This document shows positions 16,551-24,075 of a DNA stretch of 55,797 nt, in pieces. The first letter of the stretch is position 1, and each line of letters begins with the position of its first letter. This DNA comes from Bacillota bacterium. Its GTDB lineage: Bacteria > Bacillota > Clostridia > Acetivibrionales > DTU013. The stretch is from positions 1 to 55,797 of the forward strand of contig JAEYOM010000098.1 in the NCBI GenBank assembly GCA_023411715.1. The letters are read 5' to 3'. Below the pieces are notes generated by a model that saw only the letters and a list, made by a program, of their open reading frames with translations, searched no databases and was not told the DNA's origin. The translations under genes and the position numbers were made by a program.

Positions 16551-18515
16551 CTATACCGTCGTAAAGGGCGAAGCGGGCAAGCCCTCCCGGTTATACAGAT
16601 TGGCGCCTTCCGGGTTATCCGCCCATGCGTACCTTGCATAAAAAGGTTCCGGAACCTTGTCAGCCCATACCGTGACCTGATCGCCCTCAATACAGGCTTC
16701 CGCCGGATGGAATACCTTATCGGCGCCGGCTATTTCGAAGTGTCCGGGCCTTTTTACATCCCCGGGCCTTTTTCCGTCTCCGGGCCTTTGTCCGCCTCCA
16801 GGCCTTTGTCCGCCTCCGGGCCTTTTTCCATCCCCGGTCACCAATCCGCCGCCCGTATCGCTGAATGACAGCACAATCCGGTTGCCGTGCCTTTCGGCTG
16901 ACTCGAACAAGGGGCCGCAAGCCGTCACGGTTTCATCCCCGTAGGCGACTTTTTGTGCGACAAGCGCGAGCCGGCCTCCGACATCCTTCTTATTCCGGGG
17001 GTGTACATCGTTCCATTCCCCTATATCGATAGTTACAGCCATTCCCGTAGCAGGTACGGCAAGCGCCTTCCTCTGCGCCTCTCTGAGCGCCGCCCAATTT
17101 CCTACCGAAGGCCCGTTTCGCTCGCCGAAATTCGGCAGTTGGACATATATGAAGGGGAAGTCGCCCTGGCCCCATTTTCTTCTCCAGTCGTAAATCAATG
17201 CCTTGAACAGGCTTTCGTACTCTTCGGGCTTTTTCGTATTGGACTCGCCCTGATACCATATTGCGCCCTTGATAGCGTAATTTATAGCTGGCGCAAGCAT
17301 GCCGTTATAGAGTCCTGAAGGTTTCCACATGACAAATGCGGGCTCTGGCATTGGTTCGCTTTGTGCGCCGAGCTTGCACTGCCACTCGCCGCTCAGATCG
17401 ATGATACGGTCTCCGATATGCAGCTCGTATGGCTTGCCCTTGTAAAAACCACCCCGTGCGGAGCTGTTAACTACCCTGACCACCACCGTGTTTTTCCCCT
17501 GTTTCAGCAAACCATCCGGAATATCGTATTCTCTGGGTATATACTGCATTGGCATGGCTCCAACCATCGTACCGTTGATATAAAGCATATCCTCGTCGAT
17601 CACATTTCCGAAGAGTATTTTTACCGGTTCCCCCTTAAGCGGGAAAGGTATCTCGATTTCCTTCCGGAACCAGACAACGCCGTAGATGCTGCCCAAGCCT
17701 TCCTCGTCCCAGTAGGAAGGTATCTTTGCATGCTGCCATCCAGATGCGTCGTAATCAATGGCATAGAAGGGCTTCCCGCCTTCAACCGCCCCTATATCGC
17801 TTTTGTCCATACGACGGTGCCATTCTTCGCTGTCCGTCCGGTCTTTTTTATTGAGAGTGTCCAGATAATTCTTGTCCTTAAGCTTTTGCGCCATTTCATA
17901 ATAATCCGGGAATTGTACAAGGGCCTCCCCGCTCAGCCAGGCTTCTGCGGGCGACCCTCCCTGGCTGGCGTTGATAAGGCCTATCGGGACATGATACTTT
18001 TCAAACAGCCTTTCGGCAAAGAAGTAGCCTGCCGCAGTGAAGTTCAATATGCTTTCAGTATTTAACGCCTCCCAGCTCCCGGATCCGAGATCAGTCTGCG
18101 GCTTTTGAAAGTCGTAGCTTATCGGAACCGGGAACTGCCGGATGGAATCGTTATCAGCCTTTGCCACCTCGTCGGGATAAATGTCCCTGACTGAGAACAT
18201 CCTCATTTCCATGTTCGATTGGCCGGAACACAGCCATACGTCGCCCAGAAGTATGTTTTTTACGGTAATACCTTCGGCTCCATCCCCGGTTTCTATCGTC
18301 ATAACATAGGGTCCGCCGGCATCCTCCGTATGCAGTTCTGCCTGCCATTCCCCATCCCGATCGGCGGCGGCGCTTAAGGTCTTGCCTCCGAAACGTACCT
18401 TTACGGTTTCACCCGCTGGCGCCCAGCCCCATATTTTAACCTTTGCGTTTCTTTGTATTACCATGCCGTCGCTGATCAGGCGGGGCAATTTTATTTTGCT
18501 CTGATTTTCTGTCAT
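16551..18515 (-). CDS. SASA/CE20-like carbohydrate acetylesterase
   Basis: SGNH-type esterase of 654 residues, related to sialate O-acetylesterases and to plant-polysaccharide acetylesterases (CE20 and relatives). An N-terminal sandwich (MVIQRNAKVKIWGWAPAGETV) leads to the catalytic block LCSGQSNMEM with Ser100, then INASQGGSPAEAWLSG, a jelly-roll inserted domain (residues ~230-370, with VVWFRKEIEI and DEDMLYINGTMVGAM), IWYQGESNT, and the C-terminal catalytic WNDVHPRNK with the His. In this setting it would remove acetyl groups from xylose or galactose units of imported oligosaccharides. No signal peptide. A run of five hexapeptide repeats at about residues 561-591 is unusual for the family. 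It follows the GH120-like gene after 144 bp. Confidence 0.85.
   Translation of the reverse strand: MTENQSKIKLPRLISDGMVIQRNAKVKIWGWAPAGETVKVRFGGKTLSAAADRDGEWQAELHTEDAGGPYVMTIETGDGAEGITVKNILLGDVWLCSGQSNMEMRMFSVRDIYPDEVAKADNDSIRQFPVPISYDFQKPQTDLGSGSWEALNTESILNFTAAGYFFAERLFEKYHVPIGLINASQGGSPAEAWLSGEALVQFPDYYEMAQKLKDKNYLDTLNKKDRTDSEEWHRRMDKSDIGAVEGGKPFYAIDYDASGWQHAKIPSYWDEEGLGSIYGVVWFRKEIEIPFPLKGEPVKILFGNVIDEDMLYINGTMVGAMPMQYIPREYDIPDGLLKQGKNTVVVRVVNSSARGGFYKGKPYELHIGDRIIDLSGEWQCKLGAQSEPMPEPAFVMWKPSGLYNGMLAPAINYAIKGAIWYQGESNTKKPEEYESLFKALIYDWRRKWGQGDFPFIYVQLPNFGERNGPSVGNWAALREAQRKALAVPATGMAVTIDIGEWNDVHPRNKKDVGGRLALVAQKVAYGDETVTACGPLFESAERHGNRIVLSFSDTGGGLVTGDGKRPGGGQRPGGGQRPGDGKRPGDVKRPGHFEIAGADKVFHPAEACIEGDQVTVWADKVPEPFYARYAWADNPEGANLYNREGLPASPFTTV
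16744..16833 (-). repeat. Five 18-bp in-frame tandem repeats in the esterase gene
   Basis: Units at 16744-16761, 16762-16779, 16780-16797, 16798-16815 and 16816-16833 share CCGGGCCTTT plus a variable tail. They encode hexapeptides of the type G-[GD]-[GV]-[QK]-R-P, making a flexible, positively charged Gly/Pro/Arg linker in the C-terminal part of the esterase. Confidence 0.92.
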
Positions 18516-18552
18516 ACTCTCCCCACTTATGTTCCTGCCCTGTATTCTTACA

Positions 18553-18663
18553 TTATGTCGTCATTTTGAGACAGTTCACAAACACAGAAGGCGCTTTATC
18601 AGGCAGATCAACAATAAGCCCCGTTCCTGTCTGACTGTACTCCACATTAGTTTTCAAGGTCAA
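18553..18663 (-). pseudogene. Possible 3' remnant of a GH29-like glycosidase gene
   Basis: In the 144-bp gap between the GH120-like gene and the esterase, a frame that overlaps the last codons of the former runs for 36 residues to a TAA. It contains GLIVDLPDKAPSVFVNCLK. The pattern GLxxxLPxxxPxxxAxxLKI is what GH29 alpha-L-fucosidases usually end with. No start or catalytic part is present, so it looks like the tail of a gene lost by deletion. Resemblance is judged by eye and the call is tentative. Confidence 0.35.
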
Positions 18664-20570
18664 GCCTTTTTCCTCGGATCGATACTGAAATGCACCTTGC
18701 CTCCCGTCGACCCTGAGAATGGCCCTGCTCTTCTGAGACTGCCGACTGTATTGCCGAAGTAGTCTGTGTTTACTTTCTCATCTGCTTTCACTTCAGGAAG
18801 CTGTTCCCTGTATGTTATCTCCATGGTAAGATCGTCGCTGTTTATGACGATCCCCGGATCACTGGTACAGCCTGTCAGGTCAAATCCGCAGAATTCCTGC
18901 CATGCAGCCAGATCCAGGCACATTTCGGGCTCGGGGTACATTACGCGCAGATACCCTCCGGGCATCTTCGCATATACATTTCCCTCGGCCTCATTATGTT
19001 CGTTCGGGAGGATGATCGCGGCATCTCCGCATTGATAGAACAGATTGTTGAAGAATTTATTCTCCCTCGACGTTCCGCCGCGTTTCACCATAAGGCGAAA
19101 TGCCACTACCTTTGCAAAAAAGCCCGCCATATTGCATTTGCCGATAAGGTTGTTTACAATCCGGAGCCTGTCCGTACCCTCCAGATAAATGCCATAACCG
19201 TTTTTGACACCCGATTCGGTCGTCTTGTACCAGCCGGAAGAGCCGGGTTCCGCCGGTACTGCGTTCCTGTCGTACCTGCCTTCGACATTCCAAATTATAT
19301 TATTGTCAATGAGGTTCTCCGCATCACGCGTACACTCGATGAAAATATGCTCCCTTGAATCTATGCCGTCAAGGAACAGATTTGACGTTATACGATTGTT
19401 CTCGTTTCCGACGTCCATCCACAGCGCATCGCATCCATAGCATTCCTTAATGATGTTGCGGCGTATCAGCGAATTTACGGAATTATGCACCTTGATGCCT
19501 CCCGCTTCCCAGGAAAGCTCCATTCGCTGCCAGCCCGTCCCCGTGATCAGGTTGTCCTCGATAAGCATGTTTTTCACAAACAATCCTGCAATGCCGCATA
19601 CTCCGGCATCTTTGATCGTATTCCGCCGAATGATGGTATTTCCTATCAGCTGCCCCTCGATCAGCTCGTGATGCCAGCATTCGTTACCGCAGTCTATTCC
19701 CGTTGCATTCGACCAATCGATGGTACAGTCCTCAATTATCCAATGATGACCACGGTAACAGGAAAGAGAGCCTCTCTGCGGAACCGGGGCTCCGGTAGCC
19801 GCATGCGCCATCGTCAGCCCCTTTACCCTGATGTAGGACAGGAACGGTACCTTCGGCGCAAAGCATTGTTCGCGGCTGCTGAGCTCTATGATGTGGTTCG
19901 ACGGGTCGTCGTCTCCTGAGAGCCGGATATGCACCTTTTGTCCGTTTGCTTCGACCCAGTAAGTATTTTCGTTTTCGCTCAGCATGTTATAAAGCGGGAC
20001 CTGCTTCATAGGTCTGCCGTCTACGAATACCATACCTCTTCTGTTGAGATAGGTCGTCATATCGGTTTTGTCATATTCGATAAACAACCGGTCATGCAGT
20101 ATGTTCACGGCGCAGAATGGGTTATAGCCTTTGAAATCCTCGGGATCCAATACGATCTCCCACACATTGATCCCACCCGTATCTACGTTACTTTGGCCGA
20201 AGCCTCTGGTAAGCCTCCATCCAACGCTCGGGCTAAAAGCTCTCACTTCCACGGAGGCCTTGATGATTACTTCCTCTCCGTTGAAAGCTTCATAGCTGAT
20301 CATTTTCCCGGGATTCTCCCCGCCCATGGCGGGCTGTACGGTTTCCCGATATGTGCCGCCGTGGATCAGTACCCTCGTGCCGGGAGTTGCTTTCCCCGCC
20401 GCGGCATTGATCGTTTTAAACGGTTTTGAAGCTGAACCCTCGTTGTCGTCGGACGCCTGCGGGTTTTTATTGTCAACGTGCAACTCCCTTTCATATTTCT
20501 GAGGTACTTCCCAGAACTCGAACATTTGACCATTGGGAAGCTGTGCGGTAAGATCGCTTTTTTCCGTCAT
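18660..20570 (-). CDS. GH120-like right-handed beta-helix beta-xylosidase
   Basis: Parallel beta-helix protein of 636 residues. Overall length and landmark segments parallel XylC of Thermoanaerobacterium saccharolyticum (GH120 beta-xylosidase, 638 residues): the KPFKTINAAAGKATPGTRV start, GGTYRETVQP, YIRVKGLTMAHAATGAP, WIIEDCTIDWSNATGI, AGGIKVH, ALWMD and IFIEC. The Asp386 of ALWMD and Glu412 of FIEC correspond to the XylC catalytic pair Asp382 and Glu405. The start at 20570 has AAAGGA eight bases upstream; an ATG at 20612 has no ribosome site. No signal peptide. It sits next to the GH39 beta-xylosidase and ahead of the esterase, so it probably cleaves xylose from xylo-oligosaccharides in the cell. 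A polysaccharide-lyase-like role is less likely. Confidence 0.75.
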   Translation of the reverse strand: MTEKSDLTAQLPNGQMFEFWEVPQKYERELHVDNKNPQASDDNEGSASKPFKTINAAAGKATPGTRVLIHGGTYRETVQPAMGGENPGKMISYEAFNGEEVIIKASVEVRAFSPSVGWRLTRGFGQSNVDTGGINVWEIVLDPEDFKGYNPFCAVNILHDRLFIEYDKTDMTTYLNRRGMVFVDGRPMKQVPLYNMLSENENTYWVEANGQKVHIRLSGDDDPSNHIIELSSREQCFAPKVPFLSYIRVKGLTMAHAATGAPVPQRGSLSCYRGHHWIIEDCTIDWSNATGIDCGNECWHHELIEGQLIGNTIIRRNTIKDAGVCGIAGLFVKNMLIEDNLITGTGWQRMELSWEAGGIKVHNSVNSLIRRNIIKECYGCDALWMDVGNENNRITSNLFLDGIDSREHIFIECTRDAENLIDNNIIWNVEGRYDRNAVPAEPGSSGWYKTTESGVKNGYGIYLEGTDRLRIVNNLIGKCNMAGFFAKVVAFRLMVKRGGTSRENKFFNNLFYQCGDAAIILPNEHNEAEGNVYAKMPGGYLRVMYPEPEMCLDLAAWQEFCGFDLTGCTSDPGIVINSDDLTMEITYREQLPEVKADEKVNTDYFGNTVGSLRRAGPFSGSTGGKVHFSIDPRKKA

Positions 20571-20637
20571 ATCATCCATCCTTTCAAACGCTTTGTTAAT
20601 ATAATGAAGCAAGTATTTTGCCGTATTTACACGGTAA

Positions 20638-22143
20638 CTACTTCAGTCCGTAAAATTCTTCCGGATCATAACCCGGGTACGTATCGGTCCTGTCGCTAAC
20701 AGGCATAATTTCAAGCATCAACAGGCGGTTGCAGGGAATCGCCAGTTCCACCTCATACCTGCCATTCTGCGCAAACAGTTTTGCGTCCGTTTGAAGCGGC
20801 TCGGCGGATGCCTGCAGTATCTTTTTCTGCTCGCTGTTGAGGCTCCGGGGTTTACCGAGGTTGCTCCAGGTCTGCAGCGGATTTGCACAGGAACCTCCCA
20901 CTTCCTTTTTTACAAGCACGGCCCGTTCTCCCACGGAAGGCAGCGATAAAACGTAGCTTTCGTCGGGGGATGGTTCATGATCCCGCATATCGTGCCAGTT
21001 CCATCCAATAATCACGTACCTGTCGCCTTTTTTGGTAACAACCAGATGATCGTCCCGGTATAGCAATTCATCACCTGCAGCGGAAAAGAATTCGAATGCG
21101 TAGAACGTAGGTTTTTTGATCGAATTCAGCGCAACCAGGCCGAAGCCCCCGTGAAATACGGACTTCGGTACATCCGCCTCTTCAAATACATCGCTGAAGG
21201 TCCAGTACGAATAGGAGTCCGCATACTCCCCGGCTTCACTGAGGATACGAGCGATGTATGCGGCATGGAAATCCGTGTCGTGAACCGGGCAAAGCGGGAC
21301 GTATGAACTGCTGAATTCAGTAATGTGAAGAGGCATACCGGCAATACGTGGATAATCCGCCATAATACGCCGGGTCTCCTTCAGTTCCTCGATCATATAG
21401 GTTGGTTCATTCACGGTATGATATATGTAATGGCCGCGTGTAGTCGGCTGATTTGCGGTATAACAGTGCCGGGTGATGAAATCCAGTGGCGAATCGTTCC
21501 GTATGCAGTGCTCAAAGAACGCCCTCAGCCACTTTTCCGTATCAACGCCGCAGATAGCCGGTCCTCCCACCTGAATACGCGGGTCGGCCTTCTTGACTGC
21601 CCCGGCGGAATAATCATAAAGCTTGAAATATTCTTCCATGGTGCCTGCCCAGAACGGGATATTCGGCTCATTCCATACCTCGACGGGCCAGGTGACCACC
21701 TCTTCCCTGCCGTATCTGTCGATTAGGTGTTCCAGGGTAACGCGTATGAGCTCCGCCCATTTTTCATAGGACGCCGGGGGCGTCACATTACCTTTCCAGT
21801 AAAACACCGTCTGCTCGCCCGTTTTCAGCTTTTCCGGCATAAACCCCAGTTCCAGGAAAGGCCTGATACCGTTTTCGAGGTAGGTATCCATGATGCGGTC
21901 AAGATAGGTGAAATTGTAGAAAGGGTATGATATTCCATCCAATTCCGTTTCACGATATATTCCGACATCGTCGCAAAATAATCCATGACCGCGTATATAC
22001 CTGAAATGGATGGATTCCTGGACTATTTTCAAATGATCGGCATACTCCTTCTGGAGTGCTAGTCCCATTCTGCCCGTTCCGACACAGTAGGCGGCATTAT
22101 TTTTGAAAGGTTTTCCCGAAAACGGCACTTGAATTGTTTTCAC
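20638..22143 (-). CDS. GH39 beta-xylosidase
   Basis: Retaining beta-xylosidase of about 501 residues. The acid/base Glu159 lies in VEVWNEPNIPFW and the nucleophile Glu276 in PLHITEFSSSY; both positions and length match T. saccharolyticum XynB (500 residues, Glu160 and Glu277). TIM-barrel features include RGHGLFCDDVGIY, RPFLELGFMPE and the YSYWTFSDVFEE region, followed by a small C-terminal sandwich. The start is taken as GTG at 22143, nine bases after AAGGAGG; an upstream ATG at 22164 precedes that ribosome site and is unlikely. No signal peptide. It releases xylose from imported xylo-oligosaccharides, together with the GH120-like enzyme. Confidence 0.92.
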   Translation of the reverse strand: MKTIQVPFSGKPFKNNAAYCVGTGRMGLALQKEYADHLKIVQESIHFRYIRGHGLFCDDVGIYRETELDGISYPFYNFTYLDRIMDTYLENGIRPFLELGFMPEKLKTGEQTVFYWKGNVTPPASYEKWAELIRVTLEHLIDRYGREEVVTWPVEVWNEPNIPFWAGTMEEYFKLYDYSAGAVKKADPRIQVGGPAICGVDTEKWLRAFFEHCIRNDSPLDFITRHCYTANQPTTRGHYIYHTVNEPTYMIEELKETRRIMADYPRIAGMPLHITEFSSSYVPLCPVHDTDFHAAYIARILSEAGEYADSYSYWTFSDVFEEADVPKSVFHGGFGLVALNSIKKPTFYAFEFFSAAGDELLYRDDHLVVTKKGDRYVIIGWNWHDMRDHEPSPDESYVLSLPSVGERAVLVKKEVGGSCANPLQTWSNLGKPRSLNSEQKKILQASAEPLQTDAKLFAQNGRYEVELAIPCNRLLMLEIMPVSDRTDTYPGYDPEEFYGLK

Positions 22144-22192
22144 TGTAAAAGTCCTCCTTATCATATAAATACAGGCTTTGCGGAAAAGGCCT

Positions 22193-22447
22193 CTACCATC
22201 TGCTTCCGGATGGGTGAGGACAAATACGCAAAGTATTTAAAGCTCTTACTTTGATTATACAACCGCAGCTCATGCACGTTGTCCCGTATATGAGCTGCTC
22301 GCAGGCATTACAAGCTTTCAGCCTTTTTTCATACTCATCCCTGTTTGTCAGCGGCACGCCGGATTCGACCACTCTTTTGATCTCTGACTCTATTTCACTG
22401 TCTGTAACGTGTACGCTTGAAGAGCACCTATGGCACCCGTCTTTCAT
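22193..22447 (-). CDS. Small DUF6171-like zinc-binding protein
   Basis: Protein of 84 residues with eight cysteines (5, 8, 46, 49, 58, 61, 63, 76). The pattern YEKRLKACNACEQL, TTCMSCGCIIKVRA, and the final CPxxxxxRW match what is recalled of the DUF6171 family of Bacillota, whose function is unknown. The cysteines could form two zinc sites joined by a charged helical segment. It has a GGGGGATGGGG ribosome site and lies 40 bp after GH51 and 50 bp before GH39, inside the glycosidase operon, so it would be co-expressed with them. A role in protein binding or regulation is possible but not shown. Confidence 0.7.
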   Translation of the reverse strand: MKDGCHRCSSSVHVTDSEIESEIKRVVESGVPLTNRDEYEKRLKACNACEQLIYGTTCMSCGCIIKVRALNTLRICPHPSGSRW

Positions 22448-22487
22448 TTATGTCCCCATCCCCCCGAAGAACAGATATGTCTCTTTT

Positions 22488-23978
22488 TCAGCGCAACTCC
22501 ACTTCAATGGCGGCAATTGCACATGCCGGCAATTCAAGAGAAACTTCTTCTTCATTTATGCCTATCTTGTCAAGCGTCCTGGTATCGACCGTATCCGGCC
22601 TGTCAAAAGTGTTGTGTGCCGTGACGCTGCCGCTTATCAGCCTGCCTTTAGCTTTAACGGCTTTCATGTTGGCGAAGTTCAGCCCGATATCGGCATTCTT
22701 GTCCGCTGACAAATTGACTATCGTAATGTACGCTCTTCCGTCCTCTGCCGATGATGCCGAAATATCCACATTCGGCAGTCCTCTTTCAATGGTTTCCGGT
22801 TTCTCCGCCCACGATACCGGAAGCCAACTGGCGTCCTGATGGCCCTTGAACAGGTCAAAAACGTGATATGTCGGAGTTTTTACCATTTTTGCCCCTTCTG
22901 TCAGGATGATGGACTGCAGTACATTAATAGTCTGGGCTAAATTACACAGGCGGATGCGATTCGGATATTTCTGGAAGATATGCAGCATAAGTGCGGCGCT
23001 CATTGCCGAACGCATGGTGTTTTGCTGGAAAAGGAACGCGTTGTTCGTTCCGGGTTCGTTATCGACCCACATCCCCCATTCGTCAACGGCCATAACCACC
23101 TTTTTCTCCGGATCATAGAAATCCATAATGCTCATATTCTGTTTGAAGAGCGCTTCCTTTTCATATGTATTCACAGCCGTCTGATACCAGCTGTCTTTGG
23201 AAAATACGGTTCCGCTGGATTCCTCGCCCGGCTTGACATAGCAGTGTACGGACAAGCCTCCCATAAAACTGCCGGCTTCACGCATCAGCGTTTCAATCCA
23301 GTCAAGATTCTCCGCATTGTGCCCTCCGGCGACCTTAACAAGCGGAGGAACCTGCCACCAGTTCGTCTCTCCCATTCCCTTGTAATTCTTTACATAGGTT
23401 GCGTATCTCTTGAATTCGTTTGCGTAATAATCGGCTTTCATAAAGCCGCCGCAGCCCCAGTTTTCATTTCCGATCCCAAAGAATCTTATCCCCCATGCCC
23501 TGTCCCTGCCGTTTTTTCGTCTGAGCTGCGCCATAGGTGAATTGCCGTCGTCAGTCAAATACTCCACCCAGCTTCTCATCTCACGGACAGTGCCGCTTCC
23601 CACATTCCCGCATATATACGGTTCACACCCGATCTGTTCGCATAAATCCATGAACTCATGCGTACCAAAATGATTATTTTCCAGTACTCCTCCCCAATGT
23701 GTGTTGATCATTGGGGGCCTGTTTTCCTTCGGCCCGACGCCGTCCATCCAGTTGTAATCATCCGCAAAGCATCCCCCGGGCCAGCGTATATTGGGAACCT
23801 TGATGGCTTTCATGGCTTCAATTATGTCTGTCCTTATACCTCTCACATTCGGTATTTCCGAGCCCTCGCCCACCCAGTAGCCTCCGTATACACAGCGTCC
23901 CAGGTGCTCTGAAAAGTGACCGTAAATATGTCTGTCGATCTTATTGCCTCTGCTTCTCAGGTCGATTATCGCTTTCAT
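22488..23978 (-). CDS. abfA: GH51 alpha-L-arabinofuranosidase
   Basis: Retaining alpha-L-arabinofuranosidase of 496 residues, removing arabinose side groups from arabinoxylan or arabinan oligosaccharides. TIM-barrel marks are HIYGHFSEHLGRCVYGGYW, IRWPGGCFADDYNWMDGVG, acid/base Glu172 in GIGNENWG, and nucleophile Glu300 in MAVDEWGMW, followed by the C-terminal beta-sandwich. The start at 23978 has AGGAGA seven bases upstream; the in-frame ATG at 24005 lacks one. No signal peptide. It is the first glycosidase after the sugar-binding protein, separated by a strong hairpin. Its sequence differs clearly from the second GH51 at 38848-40350, so they may have different linkage preferences. Confidence 0.92.
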   Translation of the reverse strand: MKAIIDLRSRGNKIDRHIYGHFSEHLGRCVYGGYWVGEGSEIPNVRGIRTDIIEAMKAIKVPNIRWPGGCFADDYNWMDGVGPKENRPPMINTHWGGVLENNHFGTHEFMDLCEQIGCEPYICGNVGSGTVREMRSWVEYLTDDGNSPMAQLRRKNGRDRAWGIRFFGIGNENWGCGGFMKADYYANEFKRYATYVKNYKGMGETNWWQVPPLVKVAGGHNAENLDWIETLMREAGSFMGGLSVHCYVKPGEESSGTVFSKDSWYQTAVNTYEKEALFKQNMSIMDFYDPEKKVVMAVDEWGMWVDNEPGTNNAFLFQQNTMRSAMSAALMLHIFQKYPNRIRLCNLAQTINVLQSIILTEGAKMVKTPTYHVFDLFKGHQDASWLPVSWAEKPETIERGLPNVDISASSAEDGRAYITIVNLSADKNADIGLNFANMKAVKAKGRLISGSVTAHNTFDRPDTVDTRTLDKIGINEEEVSLELPACAIAAIEVELR

Positions 23979-24011
23979 ATTCTTTCTCCTAATACCTATA
24001 TTCATCTGAAA

Positions 24012-24048
24012 ATAAGGGATATGTATTATAATAATACATATCCCTTAT
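24012..24048 (-). other. Perfect 17-bp stem-loop between binding-protein and GH51 genes
   Basis: The arms 24012-24028 (ATAAGGGATATGTATTA) and 24032-24048 pair without mismatch around a 3-base loop. On the minus strand the hairpin follows the binding-protein stop and is followed only by ATTTTCAG, so it is a weak terminator at most. Such hairpins downstream of binding-protein genes commonly stabilise that part of the mRNA and lower expression of later genes. Confidence 0.85.
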
Positions 24049-24075
24049 AAAGATTAGTTTTTTTTTAGCTTTTAT

